Shown piece by piece: positions 43,393-51,643 of a stretch of 64,000 bases of DNA (positions are counted from its first letter, which is position 1; each line of letters begins with the position of its first letter). Source of the stretch: an uncultured Lactobacillus sp. (GTDB lineage Bacteria; Bacillota; Bacilli; Lactobacillales; Lactobacillaceae). The notes below the pieces were generated by a model. The model searched no databases, was not told the DNA's origin, and saw nothing but the letters and a program-made list of their open reading frames with translations. The translations under genes were made by a program, and so were the position numbers. The DNA lies in the NCBI GenBank assembly GCA_937874695.1, contig CALNAJ010000046.1, positions 13,513 through 77,512 on the forward strand. The letters are read 5' to 3'.

Positions 43393-44082
43393 CTATCGTT
43401 TGGGAAAGGGAATAATATTTGAGGACTTACCGGACTGATTGTCGTTGTCATCCCGTAGGTAGCCAAATTCCTGTTCCATGAATTTGTCGAATTCTTCGGG
43501 CGTATCAGGAACCTCATCGTCATCATCCGTGGTTACTTCGGTATAGAGGTTATGAGCCTGTGCGTACTGCATCAGTTGGCCCACGCCTTCGCGATTGGAT
43601 TTGTAGGCGTAGAGCACGTGATCGATGCCCAGCGCATCAGGAATCTGGTCGATGGCGTCGGCTGGCACATTCTTTTTAATTCGCTTGTAGGCCTCATTAT
43701 CAATGAAGGAAAATGAAAATTTAGACGTCGTCACGGTCAGGGTGTCGTCCTCGTTACTGAGATCCTGAAGGTCACTGAGGGGGATGGTGAATTCTTCTCG
43801 CTTGTTGGTCATGAGATTTTTGGTGATTAGTTTGAGAGTGTCCTGTGGCGTCAACAGGTTGTCCTGCCGGCGTTCTTGAGCTTCGGCCAAGGCATCAGTC
43901 ACCAGCTTTTCGAATTGGTCGTCGGACAGGTGTAGGACATCCTGGGAAGCCTGCATGGAGAGCATAAGTAGATTGCGGAAAACGTCGACGTTGGCATAGT
44001 CGGGGGTTTCCGGGGTAAATGTGATCTGCGGGTCGCCCTGTGGGGTGAGGCTGGCTTGATAAATGATGTGGTCGTGGCTCAT
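43393..44082 (-). CDS. Unknown cytoplasmic protein, acidic
   Basis: 229 residues, no signal peptide or membrane segment. The N-terminal ~100 residues look helical (VFRNLLMLSMQASQDVLHLS). The middle has a beta-rich segment (TLTVTTSKFSFSFIDNEAY). The C-terminal part is strongly acidic (TTDDDDEVPDTPEEFDKF) before a polar tail ending NIIPFPKR. I do not recognise a family. It has AGGAGG before ATG 44082 and forms its own unit. Confidence 0.7.
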   Translation of the reverse strand: MSHDHIIYQASLTPQGDPQITFTPETPDYANVDVFRNLLMLSMQASQDVLHLSDDQFEKLVTDALAEAQERRQDNLLTPQDTLKLITKNLMTNKREEFTIPLSDLQDLSNEDDTLTVTTSKFSFSFIDNEAYKRIKKNVPADAIDQIPDALGIDHVLYAYKSNREGVGQLMQYAQAHNLYTEVTTDDDDEVPDTPEEFDKFMEQEFGYLRDDNDNQSGKSSNIIPFPKR

Positions 44083-44175
44083 AGTGGTCCTCCTGTAAAG
44101 TTTGTCTTGCCCCCATTATACCTGGAATTTAGAAAGTTGCGCCGGATTTTGAGAACTTGTATGATTAACTGTCAA

Positions 44176-44326
44176 CCACGCCCGTTTAAAAACGGACGCT
44201 TGTGAGAACCACACCCCATGACATGGTGATCACAATTTGCTTAGATACAGCGATTGCCTACGAATAGGACTTATCCGCTAATTACCAAAGCCTTTTAGGT
44301 CCGCAGGTTGCCAGGCGGACTCATTT
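44176..44326 (-). ncRNA. Candidate omega-RNA scaffold of TnpB copy 2
   Basis: Noncoding stretch between the tnpB stop and the right end, with hairpins CCATG/CATGG near 44215 and GTCCGC/GCGGAC near 44298-44319. The predicted guide starts at 44170 and reads AGTTAATCATACAAGTTCTC on the minus strand. Assigned by position and family knowledge. Confidence 0.45.
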
Positions 44327-45580
44327 TTATAGTGTTGCTAAACCCTTAGCTAAAATATTTTTAGCAGCGTTATGATCACGCACATGGAATACCCCACAAT
44401 TAGGACACGTCCACTTGCGATCAGCCAACGTCAACTTGTTTTTACCGATCATGATGTGCCCACAGTGGCTACAAGTTTGCGTGGTATTTCTGGGATTGAC
44501 GGTCAAAAATTTTCGGCCGTACAACTCAGCTTTGTAGGATAGCATAGACAATAGTGTTCGCCAGCCAACGTCCGTGATACTCATTGCCAAAGCGTGGTTC
44601 CGCAACATATTTTTACTCCGCAGTTCTTCAGCTACGACTAAATCGTGGTTTTTGATTAAGGCCGTAGAGATATGGTGCAAGAAGTTTTTACGTTGATTAG
44701 CAACTTTTAGCTGTAACTTAGCCACTAGTAACCGTTGCTTTTGATAATTCTTTGATGCTGATAACCGTCGCCGACTCTTTTTAACTCGTCTAGCCCGCCG
44801 TGACAGTTTCCGCTGGGCTTTAGCCAGCTTTTCCTTAATCATCCGATAGTACCGTGGATTCGCAATCACCTGTCCATTGGAGTCCGTCAAAAAGTTATCA
44901 AGATTTAGATCAATCCCAACCTTAGATTTCGTAACTCTTTGCTTGGCAACGAAAGGGTGTGTCGATCCAAGCTGCAGAGACACAAAGTAATGGCCGCAAG
45001 CATCCATCGAAACTGTCGTGGTCCCGATTCTAATATCATCGGCTTGGCCTAAAATCTTCGATGGCAGCCCCTTGAAACGGATACGCCCCAGTTTGGGTAG
45101 TTGCAGGTGATGGACATCATTTAGTCTTACGCTACCATTACTCATGGTTGGTACTGTCACCTTGGCACCGTACAAACACGACGTTTGATAAGTCTGAGTA
45201 TAACCACGTTTATGAAATTTAGGCGTCCCCGCTTGATGAACCTGGCGGAATAACTTCCAGGCAGTCTTGTAATTCTTGATAGCGTTGGCTTTCATCAGAC
45301 TGTCAAAATCCGGATGATTTAACCAACCATGAATATTGGAGATAGCAGTTGATGGCTTCTTTAGACGTTCAGTCAAATCAGCTATTCGATTCAAGATAAT
45401 TGTAATTGGAATCTTCACTTGCTTTAACCAGAACAAGTCATTATTCATACCGTTCATCTGATTATAAATAAACCGACTGGCGTCACTGTTACGTTTAATT
45501 AGCCGCTTTTGTTCGGTTGAAGGAAAGACTCTAACCTTAACCCCATAATGATAAGGTAATTGTGCCATTGTCTTCGCCAT
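44327..45580 (-). CDS. tnpB: TnpB RNA-guided endonuclease (OrfB_IS605 family)
   Basis: 417 residues from ATG 45580 after AAGGGGGG. The RuvC-like residues are present: D224 in VGIDLNLDNF, E318 in VVAEELRSKN and D402 in HVRDHNAAKNIL. The zinc ribbon is CSHCG...CPNCG. The basic linker RRARRVKKSRRRL is typical. It is only distantly similar to the TnpB at 0.97 kb, so the two elements are separate arrivals. It inserted directly upstream of an acetyltransferase gene that is now broken. Confidence 0.9.
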   Translation of the reverse strand: MAKTMAQLPYHYGVKVRVFPSTEQKRLIKRNSDASRFIYNQMNGMNNDLFWLKQVKIPITIILNRIADLTERLKKPSTAISNIHGWLNHPDFDSLMKANAIKNYKTAWKLFRQVHQAGTPKFHKRGYTQTYQTSCLYGAKVTVPTMSNGSVRLNDVHHLQLPKLGRIRFKGLPSKILGQADDIRIGTTTVSMDACGHYFVSLQLGSTHPFVAKQRVTKSKVGIDLNLDNFLTDSNGQVIANPRYYRMIKEKLAKAQRKLSRRARRVKKSRRRLSASKNYQKQRLLVAKLQLKVANQRKNFLHHISTALIKNHDLVVAEELRSKNMLRNHALAMSITDVGWRTLLSMLSYKAELYGRKFLTVNPRNTTQTCSHCGHIMIGKNKLTLADRKWTCPNCGVFHVRDHNAAKNILAKGLATL

Positions 45581-45676
45581 AAGTCGCCCCCCCTTTTTTG
45601 CTTGATAAAAGCATACCATATGAGTGTGCTGTATCCATAACAAAACGGTTTATAATAATATTTATAAAGGTATCAT

Positions 45677-46283
45677 ATGAGTAAGAAAACCGTAGAAAAC
45701 TACATTGCCAGTCAGCGAAGCGCATGGCGACTGGTAAACCCTACAATGATCTCGATCCGGTCCTGATTGCCGCACGGGATCAGGCCACAGCAAAGACCAA
45801 TGCCCTCAATGCTACGGATGATCCGGCAGAACGGATGCGGTTATTTACGGCATTGGTGGGGAGCACCGGTGCTGATCCAGTGGTCAATACCAACTTTCGC
45901 TGCGAGTTTGGCACGAATATTCACGTTGGTCGGGACTTCTACGCCAACTACGATGTGGTCATGCTCGATGGCGGTCGGATTACGATTGGGGATCGTGTCT
46001 TGTTTGGTCCCAAAGTGGGCCTGTACACCAGTAATCACCTGTTCGATCCGACTGAACGTCAGCTGGGTGGAAGCCCATTACGATTGGCGATCAGTGCTGG
46101 CTGGCGGCCAACGTGTCGGTGATGCCGGGCGTTACGATTGGCGAGAACACCATTATTGGCGCCAACAGCGTGGTGACGCATGATATCCCGGCTAACGTGA
46201 TTGCTGCGGGGAATCCTTGTCGCGTGTTGCGGCCGATCACGGCGGCGGACAAGACCGGATTTGTCGGGCAAGACTTCGTTTGA
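45677..46283 (+). pseudogene. maa: Maltose/galactoside O-acetyltransferase, frameshifted
   Basis: Three frames are needed. From ATG 45677 it reads MSKKTVENYIASQR. It then shifts near 45715 to RMATGKPYNDLDPVLIAARD and the left-handed beta-helix hexapeptides (IHVGRDFYANYDVVMLDG, ITIGDRVLFGPKVGLYT). It shifts again near 46075 to KPITIGDQCWLAANVSVMPG and VIAAGNPCRVLRPI, ending at TGA 46281. The intact family acetylates sugars from acetyl-CoA. Two separate lesions make a true pseudogene more likely than sequencing error. A TnpB element abuts its 5' end. Confidence 0.85.
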
Positions 46284-46335
46284 AATTAGGCCGATAGGCT
46301 AGAAAGTATCAATTGACAGAGATCCGTGTTACACT

Positions 46336-46362
46336 GACAGCTCGCCTTGGGGCTGTTTTTTT
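46336..46362 (+). terminator. Terminator-like hairpin
   Basis: ACAGC pairs with GCTGT and seven T follow; it may end the broken acetyltransferase transcript. Confidence 0.6.
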
Positions 46363-46416
46363 CGTTCAGGTGGTGTATCATCATTAGATAGTGCAAAATG
46401 AGAGGATAGAATTTTT

Positions 46417-47031
46417 ATGTCGATGTTTTTCCGCGGGCTGTTACTAAGTATCGCGTTGGTCTCGTCAATCGGGATGCAAAATTTATTTGTCTTTAATAAC
46501 GCCATCAATCAACGGCTACCACGGGCCGGCATCGTCGCCGTGATGGTCTGGATCGCCGATACGGCCCTGACCTTAGCTGCCTTCTTCGGAATGGGCGCGC
46601 TGATTGGCGCACACGAAACGGTTAAATTAATTATTATGTTACTCGGGGGAATCCTGGTTCTCTGGATTGGGTTCGGGATTCTGCGGTCCGCCAGTAGTTT
46701 TCGGCTGGCAAGTTCCAGTCAGACGATGCCCATGGGCAAGTCGCTGGTCAACGCGTGGGTCGTGACCTGGGCCAATCCCCAAGCCATCATCGATACGAGT
46801 CTGATGTTTGGCGCTATGCGGAGTACGCTGGCCGACGGGGAAGTCTTCCCGTTTATCACCGGGGTCATTACAGCGACCGCTATCTGGTTTGCCAGCATCA
46901 CCCTGATTCTGGGATTGCTGAAGGAACGGTTGCCACAGAAGCTGATGCTCTGGGTCAACATTCTTTCCGGGATCGTCGTCATGCTTTACGGGGCCTACCT
47001 GCTCTGGCAAGCCGGCCAACTCTTTTGGTAA
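46417..47031 (+). CDS. LysE/ArgO family amino-acid exporter
   Basis: 204 residues with six membrane helices. The start MSMFFRGLLLSIALVSSIGMQNLFVFNNAI contains the conserved G(M/A)QN motif, and AWVVTWANPQAIIDT carries the NP motif of the family (motifs given in parts). ArgO/LysE proteins export arginine or lysine and related compounds. The ribosome binding site is a weak GAGAGG. It converges on the CadD-like gene and shares its terminator. Confidence 0.9.
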   Translation: MSMFFRGLLLSIALVSSIGMQNLFVFNNAINQRLPRAGIVAVMVWIADTALTLAAFFGMGALIGAHETVKLIIMLLGGILVLWIGFGILRSASSFRLASSSQTMPMGKSLVNAWVVTWANPQAIIDTSLMFGAMRSTLADGEVFPFITGVITATAIWFASITLILGLLKERLPQKLMLWVNILSGIVVMLYGAYLLWQAGQLFW

Positions 47032-47050
47032 AATTCAGGACTATGCGTTA

Positions 47051-47095
47051 AAAAAGCAGCACGTTCAGGCAAAGTTGTCTGAGCGCGCTGCTTTT
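47051..47095. terminator. Bidirectional terminator
   Basis: AAAAGCAGC pairs with GCTGCTTTT, with an inner CGTTCAG/CTGAGCG stem. Confidence 0.9.
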
Positions 47096-47110
47096 GTTTC
47101 ACATGAAACA
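47095..47110. repeat. parS-like 16-mer, copy 6
   Basis: TGTTTCACATGAAACA, starting on the last base of the shared terminator stem. Confidence 0.6.
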
Positions 47111-47112
47111 TT

Positions 47113-47685
47113 TTAAAAGAGAATGACCAATCCTACGATGATAAAGAGGAGCGGTGACAACCACGCGCCAAACCGGGCAAAGAAGGCAGCTGCAGCCGTT
47201 GAGCGGGCGAGACGGTGGCTAACAAACAGCCAGAGGGCGACCAGCGCCATGAAGATGAGGAAGACGCCACTAAAATCGACGGCTGTTAAGCCGGTGAAAA
47301 AGGGGATGTAAATGCTGAGATTGTCGCCACCGTTACCCAGCGTTAGCGACCATACCAACGGCAGGCTGACGACGCGGGCCAGTTGCGGCGGCAACGTTTG
47401 GTTATGCCGTGCTGGCCACCAGTTAATGAGACCCGTTACCCCTAGAATAAAGGGAACCAAGCCCAGCCAGTGAGTCCAGTGGGCCACGTTGAAATGGAGC
47501 ATGCCCCGGCTGATCAGCCACGAGGCGATAATCAACGTGATGATGCCCAGATGTTGGCCAATGATGATGGCTCGGGACTGCCGACGATTCTTGGCGGCCA
47601 GCCAGAGGAGCAGGAGCACGATGAGGTCATCGGTGTCCGTGACGAAGAAGATCCCGATGCTGGTGAGCAGTAGTGAGAGTGACAT
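47113..47685 (-). CDS. CadD family cadmium resistance transporter
   Basis: 190 residues from ATG 47685; an upstream TTG is too close to the AAAGG site. Five to six membrane helices with TDTDDLIVLLLLW near the start and LTLGNGGDNLSIYIPFF in the middle, both signatures of the CadD/LysE-superfamily exporters. CadD pumps out Cd2+ or related cations; some homologues serve other substrates. No ArsR/CadC-type regulator is adjacent. Confidence 0.85.
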   Translation of the reverse strand: MSLSLLLTSIGIFFVTDTDDLIVLLLLWLAAKNRRQSRAIIIGQHLGIITLIIASWLISRGMLHFNVAHWTHWLGLVPFILGVTGLINWWPARHNQTLPPQLARVVSLPLVWSLTLGNGGDNLSIYIPFFTGLTAVDFSGVFLIFMALVALWLFVSHRLARSTAAAAFFARFGAWLSPLLFIIVGLVILF

Positions 47686-47713
47686 GAACAGACCCAACCT
47701 TTATGTTGAAATG

Positions 47714-47749
47714 AAAAAGCGGCCGTCTCCAGCGAGATGACCGCTTTAT
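47714..47749 (-). terminator. Terminator of the gtrA gene
   Basis: AAAGCGG pairs with CCGCTTT; TTTTT follows on the minus strand. Confidence 0.75.
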
Positions 47750-47758
47750 TTGTCTAAG

Positions 47759-48292
47759 TTACTTAGCTTCTTCTTTGGCTTCAGGCTTGTGCTTGAAGAC
47801 GACCTTCATGGATAGGAAGTAGTTGACCGTGACGGCAACCGCGTGACCGATGATCTTGGTGATGGTTCCGTTGGCGCCCATGACGGAGATTCCTAACCAC
47901 AGCATGACGAATTCAATCAGGTACGTGGCAATCCGCGTGCTGTAGAAGGTCCCCATTTCACGAAATGGGGTGTTGGACTTATGCTTGAAAACGAACGTCC
48001 GGTCCAACCAGAAGGACCCTTGGACGACTAACAACCAGTCGATAAAGTTGGCCAGTTGGTATTCGATGCCCAGGGTGTGGGATAGGAAGTAGAAGAGGGC
48101 GATGTTGACGACGACGGTTAGCGCCCCAAATAACAGGTAACGTTGGACTTGGCCGTGAACCTTGTCTTCGACTTCTTCTAATTGTTCCTCAAATTCTGCT
48201 TCCGTTTCTGTTAACTCCGCTTCATACTCTGCTTCAGTAGTAGGGTAATGGTCGTGCCGTAATGGTGTTTTATCTTCTGGTTCGCTCTCCAT
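47759..48292 (-). CDS. GtrA family membrane protein
   Basis: 177 residues. An acidic, helical N-terminal part (~50 residues rich in Glu) precedes four membrane helices. FGALTVVVNIALFYFLS and ANFIDWLLVVQGSFWLDRTFVFK match the GtrA family, with the conserved N-x-x-F(W)-R-x-F-V-F pattern. GtrA proteins are thought to move lipid-linked sugars across the membrane for polysaccharide or teichoic acid decoration. The acidic extension is unusual. Confidence 0.88.
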   Translation of the reverse strand: MESEPEDKTPLRHDHYPTTEAEYEAELTETEAEFEEQLEEVEDKVHGQVQRYLLFGALTVVVNIALFYFLSHTLGIEYQLANFIDWLLVVQGSFWLDRTFVFKHKSNTPFREMGTFYSTRIATYLIEFVMLWLGISVMGANGTITKIIGHAVAVTVNYFLSMKVVFKHKPEAKEEAK

Positions 48293-48454
48293 AACTTCTG
48301 AGACCTTTCTGTGACGTTCTAACCCTGAGGCATACCGTTACGAGAGTTTTCAGCGGTCAACCTGAGTTATGAAAACGTGTAATTAAGTTGCTAATTTAAT
48401 TATACCGTTTTTAACTGCCACTGCAACGCAACACCACCTTTAATTTGAAACTTA

Positions 48455-48680
48455 CTAAGGGTTCAACAAATATGGTTCGCCTATGGCAGCCAAGGATTCC
48501 GCCTGCTGTGGGGACCGGTCCAAGCCAAAGGGCGGTCTTGAACCTCGACTTGAAACCTCGCTAAAACCGCGAGTTTCCAAGCTCGTCCCATGACCGTAAG
48601 AACGGGAAGAAGCAAGCGCCCGTCCTAACGTCATCGTCACGGCTGGCTACATCCTTGACTGCCTTCGGCTTAGGTAGTGT
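48455..48680. repeat. Structured intergenic sequence, possibly a dispersed repeat
   Basis: No gene is seen from 48293 to 48783. The middle part is more G+C-rich than its surroundings and can fold: GGGACCGGTCC at 48511-48521 is near-palindromic, and CTTGAAACCTCGC faces GCGAGTTTCCAAG at 48549-48580. It resembles intergenic repeats I associate with lactobacilli, but copy number cannot be seen here. Confidence 0.4.
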
Positions 48681-48783
48681 TTAATCATTAGTAAGAGAAT
48701 GTGGTAATAAGTTTGGAATTAACGTGATAGTATTGGCAGTTGGAAGTGTCAAGATTATCCAATTAGTTTTGTAAAAACAGCTT

Positions 48784-48819
48784 AAAAAACAACGCGCCCA
48801 TAGATTTCATGAGCGCGTT
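48784..48819 (-). terminator. Terminator of the peptide-binding protein gene
   Basis: AACGCGC pairs with GCGCGTT; TTTTTTAAG follows on the minus strand. Confidence 0.85.
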
Positions 48820-48852
48820 GCGAGGGGGTGCTTTAAAGTTGCGGAACAGGTG

Positions 48853-50496
48853 TTAATTGGCAACGTAAGCGGTACGGTAATCCGCGTCACCATTGAACTT
48901 GTTGTAGACGACACCCTTGATCTTAGGGTTGACCAGACTGCTGGTCCGGCTTTCGTAGAGTGGGGTGACGGCTTGGTCCTTCAGTGCGGTCTGTGCGGCA
49001 GTGACCAGGTCTTGGTAACGGGCGGTCTTGTTGAGCGCGTCCGTTCCTTCAGCGGCCTTCAATGCACCGTCGTAAGCCTTGCTGTCGTAGTGACCCATGT
49101 TAGAGTTGTTCGCCGATTGTAGAATCTGTAGGGATTGAATTGGGTCGGCGTAGTCCATGCCCCAGCTGGTCAGGTTCAGTTGGAAGTTGCCCTTGGAAAC
49201 GTTGCTGAGCATGGATGGGAATGGCATTGCCCGGACTTCGACCTTGGCACCTAACTTGCTGGTGATGGCACTTTGGACAAATTCAGCGATGTTTTGGCTG
49301 GCGTCGTCATTGCCACAGGTAATAGTCAGCGTGACGGCCTTTTTACCGAGTTGCTTCAACGCACTCTGGTAGAGTTTCTTGGCCTGAGCTGGTGCGTAAT
49401 CTACGGTGCCCTTGGTGTAGGCGTCGCTGGTGAAATCGGCACCGGTCTTAGGGTTCTTCATCATGTCGTGAACACCGAATGTCTTGGCTGGTACGGAGCC
49501 GTTCTTCAAGACTTTGGTTGCCAATTGTTGACGGTTAACGGCTAGGGAAATGGCCGTTCGTAAGTCTTGGTTGGCAGCGACCTTGTTGTTTTCGTTGTAT
49601 TGAATGAAGCCAATCCGGCCGGCGGACAATGACTTCAAGTTGGCATTGTTCTTGTTTTGCGTCGTTTGTTCGCCGCTCAACGTGACTTGGTCAAGCTTCT
49701 TGGACTGGTAAAGGTTGTAGGCCGTGGTGCTGTCCTTGATGACCTTGTAGTCGATGGATTGCAGCTTGACGGACTTGGCTTCGGCGTAACTGGCATTCTT
49801 CTTTAACGTCCAGTTGTCGCTGGTTCCGCTCCAGTTGGCGAGGGTGAATGGCCCGTTATAGACGGTCGTCTTGGCAGATGAACCATACTTGCTACCATAC
49901 TTGTTGACGGCCTTTTCATTCAGTGGGTAGTAGGTCGTGCTGGCCAGCATCTTCTTGAAGTAGGAAGCGGGTTGGCTCAGCGTGATCTTCAGTTGGTACT
50001 TGCCGACAGCCTTGACACCGAGGGTCGATGGCGATTTCTTTCCAGCAGCAATGGCGTTGGCATTTTTAATATTTGCAAATTGATAGGTGAATTCCGACTT
50101 GGATTTCGGATTCAGCGTCCGTTCCCATGAGTAGACGAAGTTCTGGGCCGTCACGGGATCGCCGTTACTCCATTTGCCATCGTGACGCAGGTTGATGGTG
50201 TATTGATGGCCATTGTCAGAAACGGTGGTCTTGGTGGCCAAGGCGTTTTCGGCTTGACTGTTGGCGTTCAGGCGATAAAGGCCTTCGCCAACTTGGCTGA
50301 GCGTGTTGCTGGAAATGTTGTCGGTGATTTTGGAAACGTCCAGGCTAGAAATCGTGGCGGTCTGGTACAGGTTTAAGTGCTGTGCAGCCGCAGTTTTAGT
50401 GGACTTCGAGTGGGCAGTGACGGCGAAGATTCCGCCGCCGATAACAACGATTCCGGCGCATAATAGTAAAGCTTTCTTGTGATCTAATAAACTCAT
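48853..50496 (-). CDS. oppA: Oligopeptide ABC transporter substrate-binding protein
   Basis: 547 residues from ATG 50496, 8 nt after GGAGGA. SBP_bac_5 family: GLYRLNANSQAENALA, YTINLRHDGKWSNGDPVTAQNFVYSW (span residues ~94-119), then LTSWGMDYADPIQSLQIL. It binds extracellular peptides for uptake. The only early Cys sits at the start of the hydrophobic stretch (LLLCAGIVVIGGG), not after it, so there is no normal lipobox; it may be held by an uncleaved N-terminal helix. No permease or ATPase genes are adjacent. A T-box leader controls it. Confidence 0.9.
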   Translation of the reverse strand: MSLLDHKKALLLCAGIVVIGGGIFAVTAHSKSTKTAAAQHLNLYQTATISSLDVSKITDNISSNTLSQVGEGLYRLNANSQAENALATKTTVSDNGHQYTINLRHDGKWSNGDPVTAQNFVYSWERTLNPKSKSEFTYQFANIKNANAIAAGKKSPSTLGVKAVGKYQLKITLSQPASYFKKMLASTTYYPLNEKAVNKYGSKYGSSAKTTVYNGPFTLANWSGTSDNWTLKKNASYAEAKSVKLQSIDYKVIKDSTTAYNLYQSKKLDQVTLSGEQTTQNKNNANLKSLSAGRIGFIQYNENNKVAANQDLRTAISLAVNRQQLATKVLKNGSVPAKTFGVHDMMKNPKTGADFTSDAYTKGTVDYAPAQAKKLYQSALKQLGKKAVTLTITCGNDDASQNIAEFVQSAITSKLGAKVEVRAMPFPSMLSNVSKGNFQLNLTSWGMDYADPIQSLQILQSANNSNMGHYDSKAYDGALKAAEGTDALNKTARYQDLVTAAQTALKDQAVTPLYESRTSSLVNPKIKGVVYNKFNGDADYRTAYVAN

Positions 50497-50596
50497 GATG
50501 TATTCCTCCAAATTGTGTGATTGTCTGGGTTAGAAATAACATTGAGCTTTGCCATCGTTTGAGCATGAGTGTTCCTCCTCGGTTAGGTTAAAAATG

Positions 50597-50890
50597 TATG
50601 CAAAAAACCGTCCTCAACAGCCAATGTGTTAAGGACGGTTTTAACCGCGGTGCCACCTTAATTAGATGGGTCGTCGTCAAATAGACGGACCCCATCCCTC
50701 TCCACAGGAAACTAACATTTCCCTGACAACTGACGTATGTCGCACGTCTTCCCGTACTACGAATGTTTCGGGGAAGCCCTCGGTGGTCCATTTAACTACC
50801 TGCGTTCGGCCGTACTCTCAGCAACGACGGCTCTCTTTACGTGCACGATAATCTTGATCTCCACTTCAATGGTTTGTTTCGGACGATTTA
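50597..50890 (-). ncRNA. T-box riboswitch leader of the peptide-binding protein gene
   Basis: The minus strand shows the T-box GGTGGCACCGCGG (50657-50645), followed by a terminator. The AGAGAG motif of stem I is at about 50835-50830. GAUUAUCGUGC can pair with GCAGGUAGUU and GUGG with CCAC around a specifier loop containing AAAUGGA, where AUG (Met) or UGG (Trp) are the plausible codons. Uncharged tRNA would stop termination and switch on peptide uptake. The amino acid is not settled. Confidence 0.85.
50602..50643 (-). terminator. T-box regulated terminator
   Basis: AAACCGTCCT pairs with AGGACGGTTT; TTTTTTG follows on the minus strand. The alternative antiterminator uses the T-box sequence just upstream. 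Confidence 0.9.
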
Positions 50891-50903
50891 TTGAATTGAG
50901 GCT

Positions 50904-50932
50904 AGTGTACCCCGGAAAAAAGTCGGTGTCAA
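50904..50932 (-). promoter_or_regulatory. Sigma-A promoter of the T-box transcript
   Basis: TTGACA, 17-bp spacer, TACACT on the minus strand. Confidence 0.8.
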
Positions 50933-50991
50933 CCCGGGAATTGAAATTTATTTTGAACGGCTTATTTATTATTAATAATTAGTTATTAGAA

Positions 50992-51345
50992 TTAACCAAC
51001 TAAATTATAACTATCATCGATGAGCTGATAGAGGGTTTTGATATCGGTCTGATCGTTCAGAACGATGGTAAGCCAGTGTTCCTTATTCATGTGGTAGGCC
51101 GGTAGGTAGCCAGGCTTCTGGCGTAGAATACCAGCGAGGTCGGGATCGACTTTGAGATCGATAACGTCGATCTCATCGGTGCCAGAGAGGCCTAACTTTT
51201 CCTGAGACACATTCATAACCAGCGCGAACCACTTGTCTTGGGGAGTCTTGAAAATGGCGTAGTGGGGGAATTTCTTGAATGTATAGACTGGCGTTGCGGC
51301 ATAGTTATTTGCGATGTAATCGAAGATATCTTGACGAGTTGCCAT
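50992..51345 (-). CDS. MmcQ/YjbR family protein
   Basis: 117 residues from ATG 51345, preceded by AGGAGG; a longer upstream frame has no such site. YTFKKFPHYAIFKTPQDKWFALVM, LKVDPDLAGILRQKPGYLPAYHMNKEHWLTI (given as adjoining pieces) fit the MmcQ/YjbR fold, where a K-P-G-(Y/F)-x-P-(A/G)-(Y/H)-H-M-N-K motif is conserved. Called a DNA-binding-like fold by structure; actual role unknown. It is monocistronic. Confidence 0.85.
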   Translation of the reverse strand: MATRQDIFDYIANNYAATPVYTFKKFPHYAIFKTPQDKWFALVMNVSQEKLGLSGTDEIDVIDLKVDPDLAGILRQKPGYLPAYHMNKEHWLTIVLNDQTDIKTLYQLIDDSYNLVG

Positions 51346-51588
51346 GAGCGAAAACCTCCTGATAGTTTGGGGACTGGCTTTAGTGTAAGCGGTATCTGAA
51401 GGCGGGTCAATGGACAGGGAAGTTTGGGCAGGCAATTGATGAAGACGGAGATGAATGCGGCATGGATTAGCCCAGCGACTGGTTAGCTAAGCGGGTAAAA
51501 CGATAGTTCTCGCTATTGCGGTTCGTTTCAGGCATACTAGGTGAAAGTTCCAGGGGATATTCTTCCTGTCAAGTATGGCAGAGCACAC

Positions 51589-51623
51589 AAAAAGTGAGGT
51601 GCCTCACAGGACATCTCACTTTC
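51589..51623 (-). terminator. Terminator of the alcohol dehydrogenase gene
   Basis: AAAGTGAG pairs with CTCACTTT; TTTTTG follows on the minus strand. Confidence 0.8.
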
Positions 51624-51643
51624 CTTTACCTAAATATTAAGGT

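Larger units (their letters stand above)
44171..45668 (-). mobile_element. tnpB-only IS200/IS605-type element (copy 2)
   Basis: It carries a tnpB gene on the minus strand, unrelated in detail to copy 1. The right end has the hairpin CCGTTT/AAACGG (44182-44195) and ends on the minus strand in TTGAC (44175 to 44171), as in copy 1. The left end lies between the tnpB start (45580) and the acetyltransferase start (45677). A TTTAT on the minus strand at 45668-45664 is a candidate boundary motif. No tnpA is present. Confidence 0.6.

Noticed and set aside
50645..50890. Assigning the T-box to glycine (GGA) or aspartate (GAC)
   Set aside because: The base after those codons would be a C, whereas the usual purine follows AUG or UGG; without folding software the codon stays open.
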